Positions 41,454-49,823 are shown, counted from the stretch's first letter. The stretch: 63,288 nt of DNA from 2-02-FULL-49-11 sp040757655 (GCA_040757655.1 JBFLWV010000058.1:1-63288); one strand, 5' to 3'. Program-made: numbers and translations. The notes: generated from the sequence alone by a model not told the origin.

Positions 41454-41722
41454 ACTATATGACTAAAGAAGAAAATTTTAGTATCGAGGAGGAAGCAGGT
41501 GAATCTATCGTGTTACTTCCCTGCAGTGGTTTTGAACAAGATGGAACTCCTAACGGACACGTATATAAAGTGGTTAAAAGAAATGACAGAGGTTCCCTAT
41601 ACCCAACTGGAGAATTTCTTCCATTGCTAGATGCACAAAGTAAATATCCTATGAGCACTGTCTCAATGAGTTCTTCTTATTATCCAGAATGTAAAAGGAA
41701 AGTGGAGAGCTTGGATGGATAA
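41450..41722 (+). CDS. Small unknown protein coupled to ileS
   Basis: 90 residues, acidic in the first third. The ATG overlaps the ileS stop (ATGA), so translation is probably coupled; a second ATG lies three codons on. I recognise no family. Lines such as VLLPCSGFEQDGTPNGHVYKV and GEFLPLLDAQSKYPMSTVSM suggest a small folded domain without membrane segments. It is followed at once by a dispersed repeat. Confidence 0.5.
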   Translation: MNYMTKEENFSIEEEAGESIVLLPCSGFEQDGTPNGHVYKVVKRNDRGSLYPTGEFLPLLDAQSKYPMSTVSMSSSYYPECKRKVESLDG

Positions 41723-41729
41723 CTATAAT

Positions 41730-41866
41730 ATGTAGCGTCGGAGTTCATCTCCGACATCACGTCTGTAGCGTCGCAGCTTGCCCTATAAATCACCCACAGG
41801 GGAGCTCTATGGGGCTTGTCTATGACTCAATCGATCGGGTGGCAGACAGGCTGCCACGCAACCATT
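41730..41866. repeat. Dispersed TGTAGCGT / ACGGGGC-core repeat, copy 4
   Basis: TGTAGCGTCGGAG with CTCCGAC, then TGTAGCGTCGCAG, a core pairing CCCTATA and AGCTCTATGGGG-like parts, GACTCAATCGATCGGGTGGCAGAC and CTGCCACGC. It resembles copy 2 at 14350 strongly. Confidence 0.75.
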
Positions 41867-42053
41867 TGATAGTACCCAAGGGATTTAATTCATCGTATCG
41901 GAATTTCAATGTTTGAAATTCCGACAGCACTAAAGCCTGCGGGCTTAGTGCTGGACTGCGTTAGGCAGCCAGCCAGATACGACCCAGCCTCTTTCGCAGA
42001 AAGGGGCTGCCCCGCAGGGGAGTTAGTGCCCGAAGGGCCTAACTGGCGCTATT
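41867..42053. other. Cluster of hairpins upstream of the toxin-antitoxin module
   Basis: Hairpins TCGGAATTTCA/TGAAATTCCGA (41898-41924), GCACTAAAGC/GGGCTTAGTGC (41927-41951) and AGTTAGTGCCC/GGGCCTAACT (42021-42044). An ORF continues through them into vapB, but it has no coding character, so it is left out. Confidence 0.55.
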
Positions 42054-42080
42054 ATGGCTCTTTTAAGCCATTTTTTGTTT
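42054..42080 (+). terminator. Hairpin terminator left of the VapC module
   Basis: ATGGCTCTTTTAAGCCATTT continues with TTTTGTTT: a 6-bp stem and T-run. A near copy lies right of the module at 42896-42922. Confidence 0.6.
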
Positions 42081-42091
42081 GGCTACCCAAA

Positions 42092-42119
42092 TTGACAAAG
42101 TATGCAAAGTATATATACT
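42092..42119 (+). promoter_or_regulatory. Promoter and operator of the toxin-antitoxin module
   Basis: TTGACA (42092-42097), 16 bases, TATACT (42114-42119), 8 bases before the antitoxin ATG at 42128, so the message would be nearly leaderless. The palindrome AGTATATATACT (42108-42119) overlaps the -10 box and is a natural operator for antitoxin repression. Confidence 0.65.
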
Positions 42120-42127
42120 ATACACAT

Positions 42128-42445
42128 ATGCCTACCATAAAGACCATTTCTTCTCTTGAACTTCGTAAACGGTTTGGTGAATTAACCGATGAGGTGTTGT
42201 ACTCCAATGTGTGGCTTAAAGTGACAAAGAACAGGAAGAAAGCGTTTCTCATGAAACCTTGGGAAGAGGGGGCGCATTATTTACACAAGAGCATTTCGTC
42301 CGAAATAGAAGCAGCGAAGAAACGCAACATGGAGGAGTTTCTTAAAAAGCTTGATCGGTTGCGAAAGCAGGCTGCAAAAAAAAGTAAACTTATTAATGGC
42401 ATGAGCTGGTCTGAGTTTATCCAGTATGACCGACATCACCACTAA
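42128..42445 (+). CDS. Phd/YefM-like antitoxin
   Basis: 105 residues from MPTIKTISSLELRKRFGELTDE. The N-terminal part is a Phd/YefM-like DNA-binding fold (SSLELRKRFGELTDEV, NVWLKVTKNRKKAFLM); the C-terminal part is a charged helix that would wrap the toxin. It overlaps the VapC-like gene by 20 bases. It should neutralise the toxin and repress the promoter at 42092. Confidence 0.75.
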   Translation: MPTIKTISSLELRKRFGELTDEVLYSNVWLKVTKNRKKAFLMKPWEEGAHYLHKSISSEIEAAKKRNMEEFLKKLDRLRKQAAKKSKLINGMSWSEFIQYDRHHH

Positions 42446-42872
42446 ACCTCCACATCTTTGTCTCGTGGTTGATGCTTCAGTAGGGGTTAAGTGGTTGAAC
42501 GAGAAATCCGAGCAAGGAGTTGAAGTAGCACGTACCATTGCCGCACGCGCCAAGGGAGACGAAATTGTCCTTATCGTCCCTGATATTTTTCTGTATGAGA
42601 TAGGAAATGTATTGGTGAATGATAGGGGGTTGACCAACAATGATATTGAAGAACGGCTTGACTTTTTATCTGAATTTGCTCTTCAGATAGTACACATTGA
42701 TCAGTCTCTCCTTATCGCGATTACGCGATTGGCAAGAGCGCATCAAGTGACGTTCTATGATGCGGCGTATCTCGCCATTGCCGAGATGTATCGTGCTGAT
42801 CTTGTTACGGAAGATAAGGATCTTTTGCATACAGGCCTTCCCTATGTAAAGTCACTTATGCGATATCCATAA
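42426..42872 (+). CDS. vapC: PIN-domain toxin, VapC-like
   Basis: 148 residues. Acidic active-site residues are placed as in VapC: Asp16 (LVVDASV), Glu58 (FLYEIGN), Asp112 (TFYDAAYLAIA) and Asp130/132 (LVTEDKDL). VapC toxins are Mg-dependent RNases that cut tRNA or rRNA. Start overlaps the antitoxin gene, and a terminator follows 24 bases after the stop. Confidence 0.88.
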   Translation: MTDITTKPPHLCLVVDASVGVKWLNEKSEQGVEVARTIAARAKGDEIVLIVPDIFLYEIGNVLVNDRGLTNNDIEERLDFLSEFALQIVHIDQSLLIAITRLARAHQVTFYDAAYLAIAEMYRADLVTEDKDLLHTGLPYVKSLMRYP

Positions 42873-42895
42873 AATAAAAAGAAAGGATCGTGTAT

Positions 42896-42922
42896 TTGGC
42901 TCATTTGAGCCATTTTTTGTTG
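42896..42922 (+). terminator. Hairpin terminator right of the VapC module
   Basis: TTGGCTCATTTGAGCCATTT continues with TTTGTTG. GGCTCATTTGAGCC is fully palindromic. The sequence nearly matches the hairpin at 42054. Confidence 0.7.
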
Positions 42923-42965
42923 TTAACTGTTGAATCCTAGGTTAACAAGTGGTATCATTTTTTAT

Positions 42966-43232
42966 ATGCGTACTACTCATAATGATAATTTTATTTCAAC
43001 CTCTGAATTGGCCAAACTTTTGGGCTTGAGCCGTGTGGCAGTGTTTAAGAAGATAAAAAAAGGAGAAATACCCGCGGAGAAAAAGGGACGAAATTTTATA
43101 ATCAAGAAAACAGATCTCCCCGAATTTTTTGGCAGAGGGTTAAGTGAACGGCAAAAAAGTGAGGTGGAGAAGGCGGTTGAAAAGATAGTGAAGGAGTATG
43201 GCGAAACGCTTCGGTTATTGGGACAGGAATAA
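42966..43232 (+). CDS. Small helix-turn-helix protein, probable antitoxin
   Basis: 88 residues from MRTTHNDNFISTSELAK. The excisionase/MerR-type motif is STSELAKLLGLSRVAVFKKI with KKGEIPAEKKGRNFIIKKTD as the wing. The rest is a charged helix. It sits 4 bases before the Doc-like toxin gene. The position and size make it the likely antitoxin and regulator of that toxin. Confidence 0.75.
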   Translation: MRTTHNDNFISTSELAKLLGLSRVAVFKKIKKGEIPAEKKGRNFIIKKTDLPEFFGRGLSERQKSEVEKAVEKIVKEYGETLRLLGQE

Positions 43233-43236
43233 AGTT

Positions 43237-43659
43237 ATGAAAGGTATATCTTTGGTCGAGGTGGAATACATAGCACACCGCCTGGCACAACAATTTCTTA
43301 AATGGAATGAGCCGATTCCCGAGTTTGGTTCACGTTTTCCGCATGTCCTCGAGTCGTGTCTTGCCATGCCATTCCAGACCTTCGCGCAGCGCAAGCTCTA
43401 TCATGGATTAATCGGTAAGGCAGCCGTTCTTTTTTATCTGCTCATCAAAAATCACCCTTTCCAAAATGGCAATAAACGCGTTGCCATGACGACCCTTCTC
43501 TATTTCCTTTATAAAAATAACAAATGGCTGCGTGTGGATGAGAGGGAAGTCTATCTATTTGCAAAATGGGTTGCGGAGAGTAATGCCAAGGTAAAGGATG
43601 AGACAATACGGGCGATTGAAAAGCTTCTTACTACCTACATCGTTTCTCTTAATCCTTGA
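43237..43659 (+). CDS. Fic/Doc-family toxin
   Basis: 140 residues from MKGISLVEVEYIAHRL. The Fic signature HPFQNGNKRVA (residues 73-83) has the His, the anion-binding loop and the Arg. Overall length and the YHGLIGKAAVLFYLLIKN helix fit Doc, a kinase that phosphorylates EF-Tu, rather than longer AMP-transferring Fic proteins. It follows directly the HTH gene. The frame is open further upstream to 43198, within the HTH gene. Confidence 0.85.
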   Translation: MKGISLVEVEYIAHRLAQQFLKWNEPIPEFGSRFPHVLESCLAMPFQTFAQRKLYHGLIGKAAVLFYLLIKNHPFQNGNKRVAMTTLLYFLYKNNKWLRVDEREVYLFAKWVAESNAKVKDETIRAIEKLLTTYIVSLNP

Positions 43660-43666
43660 TTGAGGT

Positions 43667-44302
43667 ATGTACGCCACCACGCCCGCGATTATCCTCTCAA
43701 GCGCGCCCTATCGCGAGTGGGGGAGATCGTTTTTCCTCCTTACCGCGCAGAAAGGGCTGATACATGCCCATGCGATTGGGGTCGCACGGATGCGGTCGAA
43801 GTTGGGCCCAAAACTCACGCCCTACCACCTTCTCTCCCTTACCCTTGTGAGCAGGTTCACGGATCGCATTATTGGCGTGGACGTTATCGAGACTTTCTCA
43901 AACCTTTGGCGCGATGCGCGCCGGCAGGGATATGCCGCATGGGGTCTGGCTGCCATACAAGGCAGTTTAAAACCAGGATTAGCAGATGTGCGGATTTTTG
44001 ATCTTTGTCTTGAATATTTGCGTACCCTCAATACCCTTTCCGTGTTTGACAAAACATTTCCCTCCTTGCGCCTTGCATTTGTGGTAAAGCTTCTTCATTT
44101 CTTGGGGTATCGCCTCAAGGAAGGTGAGAACGCACCACTGCGGTCAGGAGTGATTCCCTTTCTCGGAGATGGCTCATTGCGAGAGGTTGCGGGTGCGATG
44201 AGCCCGGTACAAAAGATTGTTCACGAACGATCAGAGGAGATGGTGAGAGAAATTATGGGAGAACGTATGGTTCCGCTTGCACGTTATCTCACGGCCCTAT
44301 GA
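43667..44302 (+). CDS. recO: DNA repair protein RecO (short form)
   Basis: 211 residues. The N-terminal OB fold reads YATTPAIILSSAPYREWGRS, FLLTAQKGLIHAHAIGVARM and GPKLTPYHLLSLTLV, as in RecO. The C-terminal helical part is present but short, and I see no Cys4 zinc site. RecO helps load RecA at gaps. Its stop overlaps the start of the Tat-signal gene (ATGA, 44299-44302), so the two are coupled. Confidence 0.8.
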   Translation: MYATTPAIILSSAPYREWGRSFFLLTAQKGLIHAHAIGVARMRSKLGPKLTPYHLLSLTLVSRFTDRIIGVDVIETFSNLWRDARRQGYAAWGLAAIQGSLKPGLADVRIFDLCLEYLRTLNTLSVFDKTFPSLRLAFVVKLLHFLGYRLKEGENAPLRSGVIPFLGDGSLREVAGAMSPVQKIVHERSEEMVREIMGERMVPLARYLTAL

Positions 44303-46197
44303 AAGACGGAATGACTCGGAGAGAATTCTTACGCACGGCAGCTCTTGCCGGTGTGGGGGTGCTGGCGAAGCCTGAGGTAGGGGGAGGAAGAGACAGAAGA
44401 GAAGAGTCTATGGTGGAAGAAGAGAAAGCGCGTGAAGAGTATCGGAGAAGGATTCTTGAGCACGTGAGGGAATTTTTTGGCGATACCTATCTGCAAGAGC
44501 ATCCTTATTTATTTTCTTTGTTTGTCATGAGTGGGGGGCGGGAGGTGGTTGAGGATGCGCGCAGAGAAGCGTACGGGAAGGAAAAATTTACAGAGACGGT
44601 GAACGAAGCGGCAGTATTGTTTATTCAGACGGACGTGCGGGGAAAGGGTGTCACAGGCAAGATGAGCACTGACGCGCGGGAACCTTTGACCGATGCAGAA
44701 ATTGCCGCATGGAAGCAAAGACTCAAGGAAGAACTCACCTTTTCGGTGGTATATGGGCCAGATGCTGATCAGAGAGAGGCGCGATGGGTGAAGTATAAGA
44801 AAGCAGAAATACCCATTCTCCAAGCACTCGCTCTGTCGCAGGATCGCAAGGTACGTGGTAATTTAGTAAAAGCGGTAAAGGCGCTTCTTGATTATAATCA
44901 GACTGCATGGGCTGACTGGGGCGCGCGCGGGGGATTGCCGCATATCTACCGTGATAAGAAGTGGTATCCCATGTATCCTATGGACAGCGCGGGGGCGTTG
45001 CTCAACTATACGCGCGCTCTCCATGCCGTGTGGAGGGAATTAGAGACTCCAGAGAGAGAGCGATATCTTGAGTCCATACAACGCGGCATTGCTGCGTTTA
45101 AGAACATAGCAGGAGAATTCGAAGGAATCCTACCCCGCTATATTGGTTTAAGGGCGGGCGAGCCGCTCTCACCGCAGTCAGCGCCAGATGACGACACGGC
45201 GCCACCCACAGCCATGTTGTCATATCTGAGTACGTTGTTACGAGACATGGGTGCGTATGCGCTTGCTGAGGAAACATTACAGTTTGTCCGCGCTCTTATG
45301 GCAAGGACCGATGAAATTTTCTATCACGAAGTATCCTTTCCTGTGGAAGGTCAAGAGGTACGTTTTGGTCAGAGTTTGGGACATTGCGATGTGAGCAAAG
45401 CGCGGGAAGCAGCGGAGAAAGAAAAGAGGCCATTCACCGATACGGCGCGGCACATGGCAGAACCCAACATCCCAGCAGACGGTACCCGTCTTGCAGAAGC
45501 AAGGATCGGACTTGTGGAGGCGATGCTGCAAAAGACGCAAAGAGGCAAAGAAGAGACCCTTTCATGTCGCACGCATATCCTGCGCGCCATGGCAGAGTTA
45601 AGGACGTATATGAGGATTGCGAGGAGAATTCCTTTGTTTATTGTGAGTGAAGAGACAGGAGAATTTGTGGCGCCAGATGAGGTGCGGGAGCGCTTCTTCA
45701 GTGGACGAGTGATAGGTACCAATGCATGGGGGAAGGTGGAGGATCTCGCGATTCAGAGAGGGCTCGCGCGCTATCTTGCGCCGAACGAGAATGAAGGCAC
45801 TCATCGCGAGTGGCCGCGAGCATTTGCCGCATGTTTTGATTTTTTTTATAATCAGAAGCTTCGATCGCGCCTTCAAGAGGTGGTGGGAAAAGAAGAGTAC
45901 GGGGTGCTCAAAGACGCCATGAGCGCGTTTGCAGAAGAAGCACGCGAGTTTCTCGTCGCGCTTTTTGAGGGAAGCAGAGGAGCGTACAGAGAGCGGGAGA
46001 AATGGTATAATGAATTAGTCGTACAGAAGGGCGAATCAGAAGCGACCAAACAAGCACGTAATCAGCACATCGAGCCTCCCCAGCCAAATCAGATGAGAGG
46101 GCTGATGGAGAATTTTATCTTAACCACCATGCCTGCCGGTGCGAAGTGGGGAAGTCGAGGTGAGGAGGATGGCTTGTTACCCGTGGTAGGGAAGTAA
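44299..46197 (+). CDS. Tat-signal protein of unknown function
   Basis: 632 residues. Residues 5-23 (TRREFLRTAALAGVGVLAK) are a typical twin-arginine signal, which would send a folded protein across the membrane. The rest is largely helical and charged: KQRLKEELTFSVVYGPDAD, NQTAWADWGARGGLPHIYRD, YPMYPMDSAGALLNYTRAL, LSYLSTLLRDMGAYALAEE. The pattern may be an alpha/alpha barrel or toroid, as in some glycan-active enzymes; this is a guess. I recognise no family. The next genes, a small membrane protein and a Clp-like ATPase, start 2 and 489 bases after it. Confidence 0.65.
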   Translation: MKDGMTRREFLRTAALAGVGVLAKPEVGGGRDRREESMVEEEKAREEYRRRILEHVREFFGDTYLQEHPYLFSLFVMSGGREVVEDARREAYGKEKFTETVNEAAVLFIQTDVRGKGVTGKMSTDAREPLTDAEIAAWKQRLKEELTFSVVYGPDADQREARWVKYKKAEIPILQALALSQDRKVRGNLVKAVKALLDYNQTAWADWGARGGLPHIYRDKKWYPMYPMDSAGALLNYTRALHAVWRELETPERERYLESIQRGIAAFKNIAGEFEGILPRYIGLRAGEPLSPQSAPDDDTAPPTAMLSYLSTLLRDMGAYALAEETLQFVRALMARTDEIFYHEVSFPVEGQEVRFGQSLGHCDVSKAREAAEKEKRPFTDTARHMAEPNIPADGTRLAEARIGLVEAMLQKTQRGKEETLSCRTHILRAMAELRTYMRIARRIPLFIVSEETGEFVAPDEVRERFFSGRVIGTNAWGKVEDLAIQRGLARYLAPNENEGTHREWPRAFAACFDFFYNQKLRSRLQEVVGKEEYGVLKDAMSAFAEEAREFLVALFEGSRGAYREREKWYNELVVQKGESEATKQARNQHIEPPQPNQMRGLMENFILTTMPAGAKWGSRGEEDGLLPVVGK

Positions 46198-46199
46198 GT

Positions 46200-46574
46200 A
46201 TGAGACAGATACCTCTTCCGTTTCAAGTGATGAAATTAGTAATCATCGATACGGTCCTTGATATCATCATGTGGCCGGTGTGGTGGTTTACGCAAGGGTT
46301 ATGGACCACCTTGCGATGGGTGGGGCGCGGGATCGCGAATGAGTGGTTTGATTTTGGGCTTGGGCCGTGGTTGAAGAGCATGTTCACGCCCATGTATGCA
46401 GATTACTCGCTTGCCGGCCGCGCCATCAGTTTCGTCGCACGCGTTATCATCCTTGCATTCCGTCTCCTCCAATTTTCACTGTGGGTGGTGTTTTATGTGG
46501 TGGGCGTAGCGCTTTACCTCGGGCTTCCTGGTGCGGCCGTATATCTATTAGTTACCTTTTATCATACATCTTAA
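46200..46574 (+). CDS. Small membrane protein of unknown function
   Basis: 124 residues with three probable membrane helices. The N-terminal half is Trp-rich (IIMWPVWWFTQGLWTTLRWV) and the second half holds LAGRAISFVARVIILAFRLL and VVFYVVGVALYLGLPGAAV. It starts 2 bases after the Tat-signal gene. It could anchor or form a complex with its operon neighbours. Confidence 0.65.
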   Translation: MRQIPLPFQVMKLVIIDTVLDIIMWPVWWFTQGLWTTLRWVGRGIANEWFDFGLGPWLKSMFTPMYADYSLAGRAISFVARVIILAFRLLQFSLWVVFYVVGVALYLGLPGAAVYLLVTFYHTS

Positions 46575-46684
46575 CTCAAAACGCAAAACTCAAATCTCAA
46601 AACCACAACGCAAAATTAAAAACTATACGGCTTTGGGATTTGAGATATGGATTTGAGTTTTGAGATTTGACCTTTGAGTTTTTA
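46575..46684. repeat. CTCAAAA-heptamer hairpin element
   Basis: AACTCAAAACGCAAAACTCAA faces GATTTGAGTTTTGAGATTTG; the core holds ACTATACGGCTTTGGGA, related to the AGCTATCGGG core of the element at 55590. It separates the small membrane protein and the Clp-like gene. Confidence 0.8.
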
Positions 46685-46686
46685 CT

Positions 46687-49440
46687 GTGTCTCCACCACC
46701 ATCACAAGAGAATAATCTGAATCCTCACCCTTGTGCCCACGACGGCAAGGCGCCATTTCGCTGTTCTTTATGCTACGGCACCGGCGTCGTATGGGAGTAT
46801 GAGGGAAAGGTCTTTTGCTGGGCGAGACCAATTTCAACCCTGCGCATTATGGCGGATGAAGTGGGCAGATCAGTGCACCTTGGCATTGGGGGTGGAATGT
46901 TTTGTATGGCTGCGCTCGCGGTGGTATCGCTTGGATACCTCGTGGTGCGCGCACAAGATGACTATGCGGTGGTGGTGCAGCATCTCCGGTACGGGAGTGA
47001 GGTGGCGGCGGTAGGAGTGTGGATCGGTCTCCTTGCCGCGTCCTATCTCTTCTACCGCTTTGTGAGCGAGCAACAAAAAGGGACAAATATAAGGAAAGCA
47101 GTAACGAAATCAGTCATGAAGGGTCGTTGGTCTACCCCGTTCCTGCGTACACTCATGGGGTTTGGGCGCAGTGAACGAGGGACCGATATTGCACCTTTTT
47201 TCACTGAAGCAGCACAGCGCATCATTGAACACGCATATGAATTTGCGAAGCGTCTGCAAGCGAAGGAACTTTCGTCCCTCCATATCCTCGCCAGCGCGGT
47301 GAGCGATCCGAGTATCGGCTTGATGTTTTCACGTCTCTCAGTTGACGGGACGTTGTTTGCAGAAAAGGTAAAGCGCCTTCTCTCGCGGAAGGCATTTGGC
47401 GAAGGCGCACCGCGGGTGAATCAAGAATGTTATCTGTTGTTTTTGCGCGCATTTCAAGGCGCGTTTTTGCGAGCGCACGCGCGCGTGAAGTCTACTGATC
47501 TCCTCATAGCGTTGAGCAGCCCCTTGTGCGTTGATCCTTTTGCGATATTTACCGACCTTGAGATTACTGAACGCGCGGTAGGGCACGTCGCAGAATGGAT
47601 TGAGCTCCATAGAGAGCTCGTGCGGAGAAGTCGCCACTTTGCGCGGAGGGCAGCGTATAAGCCAAAAGGTGCCATGAACCGAACGTATACGTCGGTGGCA
47701 ACACCTCTCCTGGATCGGTGCTCGCGAGACCTTACTATGTATGCACGCGCAGGTGCACTTCCCCTTGTAGTGGGACGTGAGCGAGAGGTGGGTGAACTTT
47801 TCCGAGTCTTCTCGGCAGGGGAGCAGGGAGTGTTGCTCGTGGGTGAAGAAGGCGCAGGTAAATCGTCCATTATTGGGCATATTGCAGATGCCATGGCATC
47901 TGAAGAAGTGCCGCATATCTTGGGGGATAAGCGTCTCATAGAACTCTCCGTCCCCGCGCTCGTGGCAGGGGGGGGTACGTTGGGCGGCATGGAGGATACT
48001 CTCCTTAGAATGTCAAGGGAGATACGGAAAGCTGGTAATATTATTTTAGTGGTTGAGAATGTCCACGCGCTCGTAGGGACGCGTTCCACGGGAGGCGCGG
48101 CATTTGACATCGCGGGGATTGTGGCGGAGCTTTTAGAGCATAAACAGATTTTTCTTATTGCCACAACCACACCCCAGGAGGCACGGGAATTTATTGAAAA
48201 TTCTCCTCTCGGGCGGCTGCTTGCGCGGGTGGATGTGGGGGAAACAGACCGCGAGCAGACCATCAGGGTGCTTGAATCAAAAGCCCCGTACCTTGAGGGA
48301 AGGTTAAAGGTTTATTATTCTTATCCTGCGCTCGAAAAAATAGTTGACCTATCCCTGCGTTACCTCACGGAAGGGCACCTTCCTGATAAGGCAATACGCC
48401 TGATGGAGGAAGCAGGAGAAGCCGTGCGAGAAGAGCGCAAAGAATGGGCGGTGGTGCATCCGGAGGACGTCGCAGCAGTAGTATCAGAGAAAACGCGCAT
48501 ACCCTTAACCTCAATTTCAGAAGATGAGAGTTCAATGCTGCTTTCGCTCGAGGTGAGGCTTCACGAGCGCATTATTGATCAAGAGGAAGCGGTGAATTTG
48601 GTGGCGAATGCAATTCGTCGCGGCAGGACTGAACTTAGAGACCAAAAGCGCCCGATTGCCTCATTCCTCTTTCTGGGCCCCACTGGCGTGGGAAAAACAG
48701 AAGTGGCGCGCGCAGTTGCCGAATTGTATTATGGCAAGGAGAGCGCTATGGTGCGGCTTGATATGTCGGAGTATCAAGGAGCTGACGCGTTGGATAAGTT
48801 ACTGGGAAGCGTCGCAGCAGGTGCGTTTGGATATCTGACAGAAGCGATCCGTAGACAACCATTTTCACTGGTGGTGCTGGATGAGTTTGAAAAAGCCTCC
48901 AGCGACGTGCTCAATCTTTTCCTGCAGGTGTTGGAAGACGGGCGATTGACGGATGCGCATGGCAGGACCGTGAATTTCACCAACGCCATCATCATTGGCA
49001 CATCAAACGCGGGCGCAGAGCTTATTCTTTCGATGCTGCGTGCAGGAGATACGATTGAGAAGATACGAACCGAGCTTATCCAAAATGAACTTCCGAAGCG
49101 GTTTAAGCCCGAGCTTCTCAATCGTTTTGACGGGGTGGTGGTGTTTAAGCCATTGTCAGTGGAGCACGTGCAGGCCATTACCCGCCTGATGCTGTCACGC
49201 GTAGAGCGTGGTCTGAATGAGAAGGGGATTGGATTAAAGGTTGAGGAAGTTGCAGTAATGGACCTTGCGCGCGAGGGGTTTGACCTCGCTTACGGCGCAC
49301 GGCCCTTGCGGCGCCTTATTCAGGAACGGGTGGAAGACCCTATTGCGCAGTTTCTGCTCGCGGGGCAGCTCGCGCGGCGCGATGTGGTGATTCTCGAATA
49401 TGGCGGCCGTCCGCGCGTGGAGAAAGCTCCACCACTATAG
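46687..49440 (+). CDS. Membrane-anchored ClpA/ClpC-like AAA+ ATPase
   Basis: 917 residues from a GTG. A Cys-rich N-terminus (FRCSLCYGTG) and two membrane helices (about 72-90 and 106-124) come before a Clp N-like helical region (ELSSLHILASAVSDPSIG) and two AAA+ modules. Module 1 has Walker A GEEGAGKSS near 385, but Walker B reads ILVVENVHALVG where ClpC has ILFIDEVH, so both catalytic acidic residues are changed. Module 2 is intact: LGPTGVGKTEVARAV near 663, LVVLDEFEKAS and ELLNRFDGVVVF. No IGF/LGF-type ClpP loop is seen after TSNAGAELI. It may remodel proteins at the membrane without ClpP (inference). Confidence 0.85.
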   Translation: MSPPPSQENNLNPHPCAHDGKAPFRCSLCYGTGVVWEYEGKVFCWARPISTLRIMADEVGRSVHLGIGGGMFCMAALAVVSLGYLVVRAQDDYAVVVQHLRYGSEVAAVGVWIGLLAASYLFYRFVSEQQKGTNIRKAVTKSVMKGRWSTPFLRTLMGFGRSERGTDIAPFFTEAAQRIIEHAYEFAKRLQAKELSSLHILASAVSDPSIGLMFSRLSVDGTLFAEKVKRLLSRKAFGEGAPRVNQECYLLFLRAFQGAFLRAHARVKSTDLLIALSSPLCVDPFAIFTDLEITERAVGHVAEWIELHRELVRRSRHFARRAAYKPKGAMNRTYTSVATPLLDRCSRDLTMYARAGALPLVVGREREVGELFRVFSAGEQGVLLVGEEGAGKSSIIGHIADAMASEEVPHILGDKRLIELSVPALVAGGGTLGGMEDTLLRMSREIRKAGNIILVVENVHALVGTRSTGGAAFDIAGIVAELLEHKQIFLIATTTPQEAREFIENSPLGRLLARVDVGETDREQTIRVLESKAPYLEGRLKVYYSYPALEKIVDLSLRYLTEGHLPDKAIRLMEEAGEAVREERKEWAVVHPEDVAAVVSEKTRIPLTSISEDESSMLLSLEVRLHERIIDQEEAVNLVANAIRRGRTELRDQKRPIASFLFLGPTGVGKTEVARAVAELYYGKESAMVRLDMSEYQGADALDKLLGSVAAGAFGYLTEAIRRQPFSLVVLDEFEKASSDVLNLFLQVLEDGRLTDAHGRTVNFTNAIIIGTSNAGAELILSMLRAGDTIEKIRTELIQNELPKRFKPELLNRFDGVVVFKPLSVEHVQAITRLMLSRVERGLNEKGIGLKVEEVAVMDLAREGFDLAYGARPLRRLIQERVEDPIAQFLLAGQLARRDVVILEYGGRPRVEKAPPL

Positions 49441-49556
49441 CAATAAGGTACCGTAGATATAAACGCGGATTAACGCAGATAACCGACCGCACCTTGTTGT
49501 GAAGAAGTTTAGGGTTGTGTGCGTATGCGGTCGGACGCTGATTTACGCAGAAATAT
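49441..49556. repeat. GCGGATTA/ACGCAGAT repeat
   Basis: AAACGCGGATTAACGCAGATAA and TGATTTACGCAGAAATA flank GACCGCACC and GGTCGGACGC, forming an imperfect hairpin. The same repeat family is read in frame within tatD and ileS. Confidence 0.65.
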
Positions 49557-49823
49557 ATGGATACTGTCGAGAATTTAGAAAAGAGAATCGCGGCGATTGA
49601 GGAGCGCAACAGAAGGGTAGAGGCAGAGAAAGCTTGGGAAACAAGTGTCATACGTACGCTTTCAATATCTGCTGCAACGTATGTTATTGCGGGCATCTTC
49701 ATGCAGTCGGTGCATCTTTCGTATCCGTGGCTCAACGCCTTCGTGCCTACCATCGGCTATTACCTCTCCACCCGTTCTTTGCCGTTTGTGAAAAAATGGT
49801 GGATGAAGAGGCGCATCGGATAG
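49557..49823 (+). CDS. Small coiled-coil membrane protein
   Basis: 88 residues. A short coiled coil (VENLEKRIAAIEERNRRVEAEK) is followed by two membrane segments (ISAATYVIAGIFMQSV, LNAFVPTIGYYLSTRSL) and a basic end (KKWWMKRRIG). I recognise no function. It ends just before a strong terminator. Confidence 0.65.
   Translation: MDTVENLEKRIAAIEERNRRVEAEKAWETSVIRTLSISAATYVIAGIFMQSVHLSYPWLNAFVPTIGYYLSTRSLPFVKKWWMKRRIG

Noticed and set aside
41909..42127. N-terminal extension of the antitoxin (open frame upstream of 42128)
   Set aside because: It runs through hairpins and across the promoter, and antitoxin homology begins at MPTIKTISS.
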